The notes beneath the pieces are model-generated. The model was not told the origin of the DNA. It saw nothing but the letters and a program-made list of their open reading frames with translations, and did not search any database. This document shows positions 8,160 to 15,603 of a DNA stretch of 22,502 bases, one piece after another. This stretch comes from Actinomycetota bacterium (lineage in GTDB: Bacteria; Actinomycetota; Thermoleophilia; Gaiellales; Gaiellaceae). Location of the stretch: assembly GCA_003162235.1 (NCBI GenBank), contig PMMN01000073.1:6413-28914 (forward strand), written 5' to 3'. Position numbers and translations under genes: made by a program. The first letter of the stretch is position 1; the number at the start of each line of letters is the position of its first letter.

Positions 8160-9280
8160 GACTGAACCGACCAGTCAACGCGACCGACCCAGCGCTCGCG
8201 GTTCGCCGCGTACCAGGCGATCGTGCGCGAGATGCCCTCTTCCCAGCTCACCTTCGGCTCCCAGCCGGTCTCGCGCTTGAGCTTCTCGTAGCCGACCCGA
8301 AGCGCGAGCACGTCGCTCGCACCGGGACGGAAGCGCTCCTTCACCGAGACCAGCTCGCGTCCGGCCGGCCAGTGGCCCTCGCGCTCGCCGATCTCGAGGA
8401 TCTTCCCGGCCCAACCCTCCATCGAGATGTTCTCGCCCTGGCCGTAGACGTATACCTCCCCGGGCTTGCCGTGCGCGGCGACCGTCAGGTGGCCGCGAAC
8501 ACCGTCGGTGCAGAAGCAGAAGTCGCGCAGCGGCTCGAGGTTGCCGAGCTCGATCTGCTCACGCTCGAGCGCCTGGGTGATGATCGTGCCGGTCACGTAG
8601 CGCGGGTTCTGGCGCGGGCCGTAGTTGTTGAACATGCGCGTGACGACACCGGGAACGCCAAAGGCGTCGTGGTAGTTCATGGTCAGAAAGTCGGCCGCCA
8701 CCTTCGCCGTGGCGTAGATCGACTTGGGATTGATCGGCGAGCGCTCGTGCAGGATCAAGCTGCCCGCGTCGTCGAAGTCGTGCTGGTGGGAGACGTCATC
8801 GCGCACATTGCCGTACTCCTCCGACGTGCCGGCCGTGTCGAACTTCTCCAGCTCGAGGCCGTGGTCGACGATCGACTGCAGCAGGTTGAGCGTGCCGACC
8901 GTGTTTGCCATCACCGTCTCGTACGGCCGGTGCCACGACTCGCCGACATGAGCCTGCGCGCCCAAGTGGAAGACGTACGGCTTGTCGGGCGCGCCTTTCA
9001 GCTCGCGCACCAGGTAGTCGATCGACGTCTTGTCCGTGAGATCGGCGAAATGCACCTTCAACCGGTTGCGCAAGTGCCCGATGTTGTTGAGCGCACCGCT
9101 CGACGTCGCCCGGACGAACGCGTGGACGTTGGCACCAAGCTCGACGAGTGCGTCCGTCAGATGCGACCCCATGAAGCCGTCGGCGCCGGTGACGAGGACA
9201 GTGCGGCCGTGGTAGGCGCCGCCGAAATCGTCTCGGAGCTCCTCTAGAGTCTGACGGTCCCAAACGGCGTTCGAGGGCAT
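8156..9280 (-). CDS. NAD-dependent SDR sugar-nucleotide 4,6-dehydratase (LegB-like), substrate unassigned
   Basis: Extended SDR of 374 residues acting on a nucleotide sugar. TGADGFMGSH (31-40) binds NAD. TAGTSEEYGN (149-158) and the YATAK pair Tyr189/Lys193 form the active site, with Glu154/Glu155 in the position used for dehydration. FNNYGPRQ, GTIITQALE and LGNLEPLRDF resemble LegB/CDP- and UDP-sugar 4,6-dehydratases more than GMD or UXS. An N-terminal extension of about 25 residues precedes the Rossmann fold. Start 9280 is chosen because it avoids overlap with the upstream GT2 gene and has a TAGGCT element eight bases before it; a start at 9391 is possible. Product is likely a 4-keto-6-deoxy sugar nucleotide; the sugar and nucleotide cannot be read from sequence. 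Confidence 0.75.
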   Translation of the reverse strand: MPSNAVWDRQTLEELRDDFGGAYHGRTVLVTGADGFMGSHLTDALVELGANVHAFVRATSSGALNNIGHLRNRLKVHFADLTDKTSIDYLVRELKGAPDKPYVFHLGAQAHVGESWHRPYETVMANTVGTLNLLQSIVDHGLELEKFDTAGTSEEYGNVRDDVSHQHDFDDAGSLILHERSPINPKSIYATAKVAADFLTMNYHDAFGVPGVVTRMFNNYGPRQNPRYVTGTIITQALEREQIELGNLEPLRDFCFCTDGVRGHLTVAAHGKPGEVYVYGQGENISMEGWAGKILEIGEREGHWPAGRELVSVKERFRPGASDVLALRVGYEKLKRETGWEPKVSWEEGISRTIAWYAANRERWVGRVDWSVQS

Positions 9281-9287
9281 GCGGTCA

Positions 9288-9293
9288 AGCCTA
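9288..9293 (-). promoter_or_regulatory. Putative -10 element (TAGGCT) of the LegB-like gene
   Basis: On the minus strand TAGGCT ends eight bases before the ATG at 9280, the same hexamer and near-identical spacing as before 2840 and 19222. No Shine-Dalgarno sequence is present, and this supports the 9280 start. Confidence 0.45.
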
Positions 9294-9353
9294 GTCGGTT
9301 CGTGGTCCTTCCTTCGGGAGAATCTGTACTGCCGCCGCGACGGCTGACCGCCT

Positions 9354-10358
9354 CTAGCTCGGGGTGCCGTCGGCGGGAGGGGCGTGGTCACGAAAGTGCT
9401 CGGGCAGCGCGCCGCCGAGGCGAAGCCTGAGAAAGGCCGCCTGACGACCTGCGGCCTCGCGAAAGCCGACCGTGGTCAGCTCGAGCGGCGCGCGCAGCGG
9501 CGTCGCTACCAGACCGTCCCGTCGGCCGGCGGCGCGCGCGCGCAGGGGCCCGGCTTCTCGTCGCAGGAGCAGGTGGACCACGAGCACCGGCCAGTCGAGT
9601 ACCGCGATCTTCAGCCGCATCAGGAGGCCGGAACGCGCGACCCGGTACTTGGCGAGCACATAGGCGCGGCCGTACGCCTCGAGCCTCCGCTGGGCAGACG
9701 ATGCGGCGCCGAGGGTCGCCCCGTGACGGTGCAGGGCACGCGCCCCCGGCGCCCGGGCGCAACCCCAGCCCGCGAGCCTGAAGCGGAGCGCGAGGTCGAC
9801 GTCCTCCCAGTAGGCGAAAAACCGCTCGTCGAAGCCGCCGAGCTCCACGAATGCGTCCGTGCGGTAGGCGGCCGCGCCGCCGCACGGGCCCACCGGCTCG
9901 GCCGCCTGCGCCAGCTCCTCCAGCGGACGATTCCAGAGCATGTCCCACGACCGCAGCGTGGTGTCGAGCTCGATCCCGGCGGAGTCGATGAGCCCCGGCG
10001 CCGACCCTTGCAGCAAGACGCCGGCGACCATGCCGATCCGCCGGTCGGCGAAAGGCTCGAGCAGGCGCTCGACGAACTCGGGCTCGCAGACGACGTCGTT
10101 GTTGACCAGCACGATCACGTCGGCGCCCGCCGCTTCCTGGGCGCCGCGATTGATCGCGCGCCCGAAGCCGATGTTGTCGGGGTTGCGAACGACGGTGACG
10201 CGTGGGAAGCGGGTCGCAAGCATCTCGGCGGTGCCGTCGGTCGACGCGTTGTCGACGACGACGATTTCCACGGGCACCGTCTGGGCCTCGATGCTCGCGA
10301 GCGCCTCCGCGAGCAGACTGCGAGCGTTCCACGTCGGGATGACGACGGCTGCGCGCAC
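9354..10358 (-). CDS. GT2 family (rhamnosyltransferase-like) glycosyltransferase
   Basis: Predicted cytoplasmic GT-A glycosyltransferase of 334 residues of the WbbL/rhamnosyltransferase type. Motifs are IPTWN (7-11), VVDNASTDGT (34-43), NPDNIGFGRAIN (59-70), the metal site VNNDV (85-89), CGGAAAYRTDAFVELGGFDE (159-178) and the catalytic-base motif FAYWEDVDLALRF (181-193). The C-terminal 100 residues are basic and helical, probably lying on the membrane. Two GTG codons (10370 and 10358) can serve as start; 10358 is preferred because 10370 lies inside the putative -10 element. The gene diverges from the GT4 gene at 10380 with only 21 bases between start codons. The acceptor is probably a lipid-linked glycan; the donor is unknown. 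Confidence 0.85.
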   Translation of the reverse strand: MRAAVVIPTWNARSLLAEALASIEAQTVPVEIVVVDNASTDGTAEMLATRFPRVTVVRNPDNIGFGRAINRGAQEAAGADVIVLVNNDVVCEPEFVERLLEPFADRRIGMVAGVLLQGSAPGLIDSAGIELDTTLRSWDMLWNRPLEELAQAAEPVGPCGGAAAYRTDAFVELGGFDERFFAYWEDVDLALRFRLAGWGCARAPGARALHRHGATLGAASSAQRRLEAYGRAYVLAKYRVARSGLLMRLKIAVLDWPVLVVHLLLRREAGPLRARAAGRRDGLVATPLRAPLELTTVGFREAAGRQAAFLRLRLGGALPEHFRDHAPPADGTPS

Positions 10359-10367
10359 GAGGTAAGG

Positions 10368-10374
10368 CACTATA
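10368..10374. promoter_or_regulatory. Putative shared bidirectional -10 element
   Basis: The seven bases CACTATA read CACTAT on the plus strand (7 bases before ATG 10380) and TATAGT on the minus strand (11 bases before GTG 10358). The two divergent genes have almost no other intergenic DNA, so each promoter's -35 region would lie in the other gene. Symmetric -10 elements are known to fire in both directions; activity here is inferred. Confidence 0.4.
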
Positions 10375-10379
10375 CGGAA

Positions 10380-11711
10380 ATGTCCCGCGTCGTCATGTGG
10401 TCGACAGACCCGGTCGGGGAGCGGATGGCGGGCCCCGGGATTCGCTACCACCGGCTCTCGATGGAGCTGGCGAAGCGCTTCGACGTGACGCTGGTTGCGC
10501 CGGGGGACGGGGTTGCGGGCGCTCCGTACACGTTTCGCGCGCCGGCCTCCGCGGGCTCGGCCGGAGATCTCGACGTCGATGTAGTCGTTGCCCAGAATCT
10601 CCCGCTCGGCCTCGCGCGCAAGTTCCGGCGGCGTGGGGTGCGAGTCATCTACGACCTCTACGCCCCGGCGCTCGTCGAGGCAGCCGCGAAACTCGCAGGC
10701 GAGAGCGAATCCAACCGTCAGCGAGGCGTGCGCTACGAGGAGGTCGTCGCGACAACGCGCGTAGCGCTTCTGCTCGGCGACGCGTTCATCTGCGCGAGCG
10801 AGCGGCAGCGCGACCATTGGCTCGGCGCGCTCGCGGGGCTGGGGCGTGTCACGCCCGCCGTGTACGCGGCCGACCCCGCTCTGCGGTCACTCGTCGCCGT
10901 CGTGCCGTTCGGCCTCGACGTCGCTTCGCGTCAGCCGCGAGCACCTGTGGCGAAGGGAGCGCTGCCGGGGATCCGGTCGTCCGACCGGCTTCTGCTCTGG
11001 GGCGGCGGCGTCTGGAACTGGTTCGACCCACTGACGGTCATCCGCGCGGTCGGCCGGCTGGCCGAGCGCCGCGATGACGTCAAGCTGCTGTTCCTCGGGA
11101 TGGCGCACCCGAGCACTGCGGTCGGAGCGATGAGCATGGCCGATCGGGCGGTGGCCCTCGCGGCTGAGCTCGGTCTCGAAGGGAGCACGGTCTTCTTCAA
11201 CCGCGCATGGGTGCCCTATGCCGAGCGTGAGGCGTGGTTCGCGGAGGCCGATCTGGGAGTCAGCGCTCACCCCGACTCGTTCGAGACCCGGCTCGCCTTT
11301 CGCACAAGACTGCTCGACCACATCGCGGCCGCGACGCCGCTCGTCGTCACGCGCGGAGACGTCATCGCCGAGCTCGTCGAGGCCCGAGGCATGGGGCGCG
11401 TCGTCGATCCGGGAGACGTCGACGGCTGGGTGACCGCGCTCGAGGAGTTGCTCGACGACGACGACGCGTACGCTGCAGCGCGGACAGCCGTCACGGCCGC
11501 GCAGGACGAGCTCAGCTGGAGTCGCGTCGCGGCGCCACTCGCGGAACTGATCGAGCGCGTCGCAGCCTCGCCGCCGCGGAGCGACGGTTCCGGCAATGCC
11601 GTTGTCGCTCGCGCCGCCTTGACGCTGGCACGCGCGTCGTTGGGGCGCCGTGGCTTCCGTGCCACTGTCGCCGCTGCCGGACGGGCGATCTCCAGCGGCA
11701 ATCGGCGCTAA
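10380..11711 (+). CDS. GT4-type glycosyltransferase
   Basis: Predicted cytoplasmic GT-B glycosyltransferase of 443 residues. The N-terminal domain opens with MSRVVMWSTDP and a Gly-rich acceptor loop GERMAGPGIRYHRL. The C-terminal donor domain starts near 199 with LLLWGGGVWNWFDP and contains KLLFLGMAHP, FNRAWVPYAER, and SFETRLAFRTRLLDHIAA, a variant of the usual E-x7-E region. The reading frame is open for about 1 kb upstream, but that stretch is antisense to the GT2 gene. ATG 10380 is the first start clear of it and sits 7 bases after a CACTAT hexamer, so a leaderless message is likely. A C-terminal extension of about 45 residues (after 395) is basic and low in complexity. Donor sugar unknown. 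Confidence 0.8.
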   Translation: MSRVVMWSTDPVGERMAGPGIRYHRLSMELAKRFDVTLVAPGDGVAGAPYTFRAPASAGSAGDLDVDVVVAQNLPLGLARKFRRRGVRVIYDLYAPALVEAAAKLAGESESNRQRGVRYEEVVATTRVALLLGDAFICASERQRDHWLGALAGLGRVTPAVYAADPALRSLVAVVPFGLDVASRQPRAPVAKGALPGIRSSDRLLLWGGGVWNWFDPLTVIRAVGRLAERRDDVKLLFLGMAHPSTAVGAMSMADRAVALAAELGLEGSTVFFNRAWVPYAEREAWFAEADLGVSAHPDSFETRLAFRTRLLDHIAAATPLVVTRGDVIAELVEARGMGRVVDPGDVDGWVTALEELLDDDDAYAAARTAVTAAQDELSWSRVAAPLAELIERVAASPPRSDGSGNAVVARAALTLARASLGRRGFRATVAAAGRAISSGNRR

Positions 11712-11714
11712 GGT
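11709..11714 (+). promoter_or_regulatory. Putative -10 element (TAAGGT) upstream of the flippase
   Basis: TAAGGT overlaps the stop codon of the GT4 gene and ends eight bases before an ATG at 11722. It could drive a short leaderless ORF and the flippase operon behind it. Confidence 0.3.
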
Positions 11715-11721
11715 TGGCGCC

Positions 11722-11823
11722 ATGGTGAGCGGAGCGGGCCCTGCTTCCGCGCGGGGAGGCGGGTACGACCTCAAGGATGCTTGTTGCTTCGCGATGACCC
11801 ACGTCCCTCGGGTGCAGGGGTAG
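11722..11823 (+). CDS. Possible leaderless small upstream ORF (33 aa) before the flippase gene
   Basis: An ATG at 11722 opens a 33-codon frame ending with TAG eight bases before the flippase ATG. It is preceded at the right spacing by TAAGGT. The peptide (MVSGAGPASARGGG at the start, then DLKDACCFAM) has no recognised domain but contains a Cys-Cys pair, a feature of known regulatory leader peptides in mycobacteria. Its length and closeness to the flippase start would permit translational coupling. It could equally be a chance frame in untranslated leader. Confidence 0.28.
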   Translation: MVSGAGPASARGGGYDLKDACCFAMTHVPRVQG

Positions 11824-11831
11824 CGAAGGTC

Positions 11832-13310
11832 ATGGTCGGCGCGGACGAGACGGCGCTCGATCTTCTCCGCACCCCCGAGGCGGGTGGGCGCGTCGTGCGC
11901 GGCGGTCTCATCCGCGGCGTCGGGTTCGGGATCAGCACGGCCCTTGGCCTCGCCACGGCGGTACTGCTCCTTCACTACCTCAGCCTCGACGACTTCGGAC
12001 GGTATGCGACGGTGACAGCAGTGCTCGGCATCGTCGCAGGCATCACTGACGCCGGCCTGACCGCGGTCGGTAGCCGCGAGATCTCCATCGCCCGGACCGC
12101 GACGGAGCGCGCGATTATCCTCCGCCACCTCCTCGTGCTTCGGATCGTGGGCGCGAGCGTTGGCGTGCTCGCGGGTGTGGCGTTCACGGTCGTCGCCGGG
12201 TACTCCAACGTCGTGATCGCCGGTACCGCGCTGGGCGGGCTGGGCGTGATCCTCATCAGCGTGCAGTCCATGCTCACGGTGCCGATCTGGGTGGAGCTGC
12301 GCATCGTCTCGCTGACCACGCTCGAGGTGCTCAGAAACCTGCTCACGCTCGCGGGCGTCGCGGTACTCGTCCTCGCCGGGACAGGGCTGCTGGCGTTCTT
12401 CGGCGTGCAGGTGATCGTGGGCATCGTGCTGATCCCGGCCACCTTCGTGCTGGCACGCGTCGGCATGCACCTCGCGAGCGGAATCCGCCGCGAGATGCTC
12501 GTGCGGCTCGTCCGAGAGACGTTACCGCTGGCCGTCGCCTTCGCCATGAGCGTGATCTACTTTCGCGTGCTGGTCGTGCTCGTCTCGCTTCTCTCGAGCG
12601 AGAAGCAGACGGGCCTCTTCGGCACCTCGTTCCGTATCTTCGAGCTGCTTCTCGGCTTGCCCGCGCTAATCCTCTCGGTCGCGCTGCCGCTGCTCTCCGT
12701 CGCCGGCGACGAGGACGACGAGCGACTGCGGAACGGGCTACAGAGCATGACCGAGGCGTCGCTCCTGATCGCCGCGCTCCTCGTCGTCGGGATCGGGATT
12801 CTCGCCAAGCCCGGGATCCTCCTCGTCGGCGGAAACCAGTACGTCCGCGCCGCCCCCGTGCTGCGAATCCAGGCGCTGGCGCTGATTCCCGTCTTCCTCG
12901 GCCAGGTCTGGCAGCTCGGGTTGATCGCGGGTCGAGCGCAGCGCGCGATGGCTGTCGCAAACGGCCTCGCCCTGGTGCTCGTGATCGCTCTCGGGCTCAC
13001 GTTCGTGCCCCGGGGTGGCGCGACGGCTGCGGCGTGGGTTGCGGTCGGCGCCGAGACGGCACTCGCCCTGTTCCTCCGGATCGCGCTCGGCCGCATGCGG
13101 CCGGGAGGAGCGCCGAGCCTTTGGTTTGCCTGGAAGGCGGCGTTGGCGATGGCGCTCGCGGCGGGAACCGGGTACCTGTTGCGCGATTCGCTGTTGGTCG
13201 CCGCGTGCGTCGCCGTGCTGGTGTTCGGCGTCGTCGCGCTCGTGACCAAAGCCGTGCCCGCCGACGCGTACCACGCCTTCGGGCTGACGCGGGATCGGGA
13301 GGACGAATGA
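11832..13310 (+). CDS. Wzx-like oligosaccharide flippase (MOP superfamily)
   Basis: Integral membrane protein of 492 residues with about 12-14 hydrophobic segments, expected to flip lipid-linked repeat units across the cytoplasmic membrane. The first segment (about 29-50) is followed by LSLDDFGRYATVTAVLGIVAGITDAGL, the classic N-terminal signature of the polysaccharide transporter family: amphipathic DFGRY then the second membrane helix ending in GL. A mid-protein loop (LLSSEKQTGLFGTSFRIFEL) matches the family's second half, where related proteins read ...G.Y..A.R. ATG 11832 is used; TTG 11781 in the same frame would add 17 residues. The stop overlaps the next start by 4 bases (ATGA, 13307-13310). 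It is the only flippase in the window and marks a Wzx/Wzy-type pathway, although no Wzy is seen. Confidence 0.85.
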   Translation: MVGADETALDLLRTPEAGGRVVRGGLIRGVGFGISTALGLATAVLLLHYLSLDDFGRYATVTAVLGIVAGITDAGLTAVGSREISIARTATERAIILRHLLVLRIVGASVGVLAGVAFTVVAGYSNVVIAGTALGGLGVILISVQSMLTVPIWVELRIVSLTTLEVLRNLLTLAGVAVLVLAGTGLLAFFGVQVIVGIVLIPATFVLARVGMHLASGIRREMLVRLVRETLPLAVAFAMSVIYFRVLVVLVSLLSSEKQTGLFGTSFRIFELLLGLPALILSVALPLLSVAGDEDDERLRNGLQSMTEASLLIAALLVVGIGILAKPGILLVGGNQYVRAAPVLRIQALALIPVFLGQVWQLGLIAGRAQRAMAVANGLALVLVIALGLTFVPRGGATAAAWVAVGAETALALFLRIALGRMRPGGAPSLWFAWKAALAMALAAGTGYLLRDSLLVAACVAVLVFGVVALVTKAVPADAYHAFGLTRDREDE

Positions 13311-14419
13311 GCGAGCGCCCACGTGTCGTCGTCTTGCGCGGGCATCACGCCAACGTCGGCGAATTGCGGCCCTGGGAGCTGCTCCTCGATCGCTTCGATG
13401 TCGAGATCGTCACCACGGCCAGAGCTGACCAGCGCTTGGAGGGCCTCCGCGTACCGTCGAGGACGGCCGCGACGCGGCGGGCACGGCTGCCCCGTGGCCG
13501 ACTCGGAACGCTTGCGACCCACGCCCTGGGGGATGCGTACACCGACATCGAGACGCTCGTGCGCGGCGCCGCGATCGTCCACACGGCGGAGCTCGGGCCG
13601 TGGTTTGCCGTCCAACCGGCGCGCCTGCGGCGCCGACTCGGCTTTCGCCTCGTCGTCACCGTATGGGAGACGATCCCGTTCCGCTCCACGTTCCGCACCG
13701 CGCGGGCCGCTGTCAACCGCCGTGTCGTGCTCGCAGAGACGGATCTCTTTCTGCCCACGACCAACCGGGCTCGGCGCTGCCTCCTGCTCGAAGGCGCCGA
13801 GCCGGACCGGGTCCAGGTCGTCGAGCCGGGCATTGATGTCGAGCGCTTCGCCTCCGGGCCGACCGAGAGCGCTGAAGGGCACCTGATCGTCTCGCCCGGC
13901 CGTCTCGTATGGGAGAAGGGGCACTACGACGTGATCAGGGCGCTTGCGACGCTCCCGCGCGACGTCCGTCTTATGATCGTCGGCGCCGGTCCGGAGCGCG
14001 CCCGCCTGGTGCGCTACGCGAACGATCTCGGCCTGGCAGACCGGGTCGAGATCCGTGCAGTCCCGTACGACGAGATGCCGTCCGTGTTCGCGTCCGCATC
14101 GTGTGTCGTGCTCGCCAGCCTGCCGATCCCAACCTGGGAGGAGCAATTCGGGATGGTTCTCGCGGAGGCGATGGCGGCAGGTACCCCGATCGTCGCAAGC
14201 TCGTCCGGAGCGATCCCAGAGGTGCTCGCGGGATCGGGCGCCGCGTTGTTTTCCCCGGGAGACTGGGCGGCCCTAGCGGACGCTCTCTCCGCGGGGCCGC
14301 TATCGCGTCCACCCGGTCAACGGGTCGACTACCCGGCGGAGATCGTCTCCCGCTACTCGACGATGGCAACAGCCGAGCGGCTTGCCGCCGCATACGAGCG
14401 GGTGCTCGCAGTCCGATAG
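13307..14419 (+). CDS. GT4 family glycosyltransferase
   Basis: Predicted cytoplasmic GT-B glycosyltransferase of 370 residues. It opens with PRVVVLRGHHANVGELRPWE; the acceptor domain runs to about 180. The donor domain has VVEPGIDVERF, SPGRLVWEKGHYDVIRA (the Arg and Lys that bind the donor phosphates), LMIVGAGPER and the E-x7-E motif EQFGMVLAEAMAAGTPIV near 278-295, then SGAIPEVL. Start ATG 13307 overlaps the flippase stop and a GGGAGG sequence lies just upstream. The coupling with the flippase suggests it adds one of the sugars of the same repeat unit. It converges on the next gene, and a 20-base palindrome separates them. Confidence 0.88.
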   Translation: MSERPRVVVLRGHHANVGELRPWELLLDRFDVEIVTTARADQRLEGLRVPSRTAATRRARLPRGRLGTLATHALGDAYTDIETLVRGAAIVHTAELGPWFAVQPARLRRRLGFRLVVTVWETIPFRSTFRTARAAVNRRVVLAETDLFLPTTNRARRCLLLEGAEPDRVQVVEPGIDVERFASGPTESAEGHLIVSPGRLVWEKGHYDVIRALATLPRDVRLMIVGAGPERARLVRYANDLGLADRVEIRAVPYDEMPSVFASASCVVLASLPIPTWEEQFGMVLAEAMAAGTPIVASSSGAIPEVLAGSGAALFSPGDWAALADALSAGPLSRPPGQRVDYPAEIVSRYSTMATAERLAAAYERVLAVR

Positions 14420-14442
14420 GCGTCGTCACACCGTTCAGCGAG

Positions 14443-14462
14443 GCGGCCGGCTAGCCGGCCGC
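14443..14462. terminator. Perfect 20-base palindrome between convergent genes (bidirectional terminator candidate)
   Basis: GCGGCCGGCTAGCCGGCCGC is a perfect palindrome that can fold into an 8-bp GC stem with a CTAG loop on either strand. It lies between the stop at 14419 (plus) and includes the stop codon of the minus-strand gene (14451-14453). No T-runs follow, so it is a hairpin-only candidate. Confidence 0.55.
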
Positions 14463-15563
14463 GCGAGAAGCTTCCTCGTACGCCCTCTCCACGAGCTCCG
14501 CGGTGTACTCCCAGGTGTAGCCGGCGGCGCGCCGCAGTCCCGCCTCGCCCAACTGTGCGGCGAGCGGCGAGTCGCCGAGAACGCGGCCCAGCGCAGACGC
14601 GATCTCCTCGGGCTGCCGGGGATCGACGAGCAGCCCGGCGCCTCCGCTGACGAGCTCCTCCGTCGAGGTTCCCTGCGAGGTGACGACGGGTGTCCCCTGC
14701 GCCATCGCCTCGACGACCGGGAAGCCAAAGCCTTCGAGAAGACTGGGAAAGCACATGACCGTCGCCGCCCCGTAGAGCGCTTCGAGATCTTCGCGAGGAA
14801 CCCAACCGAGCAAGCGGACGCAATCTCTTCGCTCCCTGGGAAGCTCGTCGAGATGCCGCTCGATGTCCTCGTTCCAGCCGGGAGGACCGACGAGCACGAG
14901 CCCGGCGTCGGTGTCGAGCAAGGAGAAGGCGCGTATCAGGCCGGCGAGGTTCTTTCGCGGCTCGACCGTGCCTGTCCAGAGGATGAACCGCTCTGGAAGC
15001 GCATACGCGCCCCGTACACGTGCGATGTCTTCCGGAGTGGCACGAGTGGCCCGAACGCCGAGTGGGACGTGACGAAGCCGATCGTCCTCGAAGCCGGCCG
15101 CACGGCACCGCTCCAGCGTTGCGAGGGACGAGCAGAGCACGATTGACGCGTCCCGCAGGGCGAGTTCGAGGGCGCGGCGGAAGAAGCGGAGACCCTGGCG
15201 CGTAAAGAGCTCGGGGTAGTCGAGGTAGGCGAGGTCGTGCACCGTCAGCACCACCGGGCTTGTCGGCGGTGGCATGACGATGCCCGTTGCGTGAATCACG
15301 TCGATCGGCCCCGTTGCCGCCTCCACCCGCGGACGACGGAGGTAGTGCCACGACTCGTACAGGGCGATCCGAGGGAGCGCGAGCTGCCGAACCGCTATCG
15401 GGGGTCGCCACTGCTCGGGTGGGGGGTCGCGATGGCGCGCCGCCACACCGACGAGATCGAGGCCTGGGCGCTCCGCGAGCGCACGTGCGAGCTCGAGCGC
15501 CGCGACCGCCGTTCCGCCCGGCACTCGGTGCCAGCACTGCTCGAGCGTGAACGCGATCCTCAA
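14451..15563 (-). CDS. GT4 family glycosyltransferase
   Basis: Predicted cytoplasmic GT-B glycosyltransferase of 370 residues, of the mannosyltransferase-like GT4 type. The N-terminal domain begins MRIAFTLEQCWHRVPGGTAV with the Gly-Gly acceptor loop. VIHATG (89-94), TVHDLAYLDYPELF (107-120) and HVPLGV (165-170) follow. The donor domain carries LWTGTVEPRKNLAGLI (195-210, with Arg203 and Lys204), LVLVGPPGW, LGWVPREDLEALYGAA and the E-x7-E motif EGFGFPVVEAMAQGTPVV (277-294, Glu277 and Glu285). The start codon is TTG 15563, backed by GGGAG eight bases upstream. It diverges from gmd with 40 bases between start codons. Given the gmd neighbour, mannose or fucose donors are plausible but unproven. 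Confidence 0.88.
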   Translation of the reverse strand: MRIAFTLEQCWHRVPGGTAVAALELARALAERPGLDLVGVAARHRDPPPEQWRPPIAVRQLALPRIALYESWHYLRRPRVEAATGPIDVIHATGIVMPPPTSPVVLTVHDLAYLDYPELFTRQGLRFFRRALELALRDASIVLCSSLATLERCRAAGFEDDRLRHVPLGVRATRATPEDIARVRGAYALPERFILWTGTVEPRKNLAGLIRAFSLLDTDAGLVLVGPPGWNEDIERHLDELPRERRDCVRLLGWVPREDLEALYGAATVMCFPSLLEGFGFPVVEAMAQGTPVVTSQGTSTEELVSGGAGLLVDPRQPEEIASALGRVLGDSPLAAQLGEAGLRRAAGYTWEYTAELVERAYEEASRAAG

Positions 15564-15603
15564 CGATTAAACTCCCGCTCGTGCGCCACAGGCAGATTCT
15601 CCC

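Noticed and set aside
10370..10370. GTG at 10370 as start of the minus-strand GT2
   Set aside because: It lies within the TATAGT element and adds only four residues before the first strand; kept as an alternative.
9384..10379. Open frame leading into the GT4 gene
   Set aside because: It is antisense to the GT2 gene, whose motifs are intact; the GT4 domain begins at 10380.
10887..12470. Minus-strand open frame of more than 500 codons
   Set aside because: It is the shadow of the GT4 and flippase genes; the composition is His/Arg/Asp-rich and shows no domain.
12557..14146. Minus-strand open frame of more than 500 codons
   Set aside because: Antisense of the flippase and GT4 genes, low-complexity Arg/Ser/Ala composition, no motif.
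15564..15603. Second shared divergent promoter between the GT4 and gmd genes
   Set aside because: TAAACT (plus, 15568-15573) and GAATCT (minus, 15599-15594) are weak matches and the GT4 start has a normal Shine-Dalgarno site, so the case is much weaker than at 10368.
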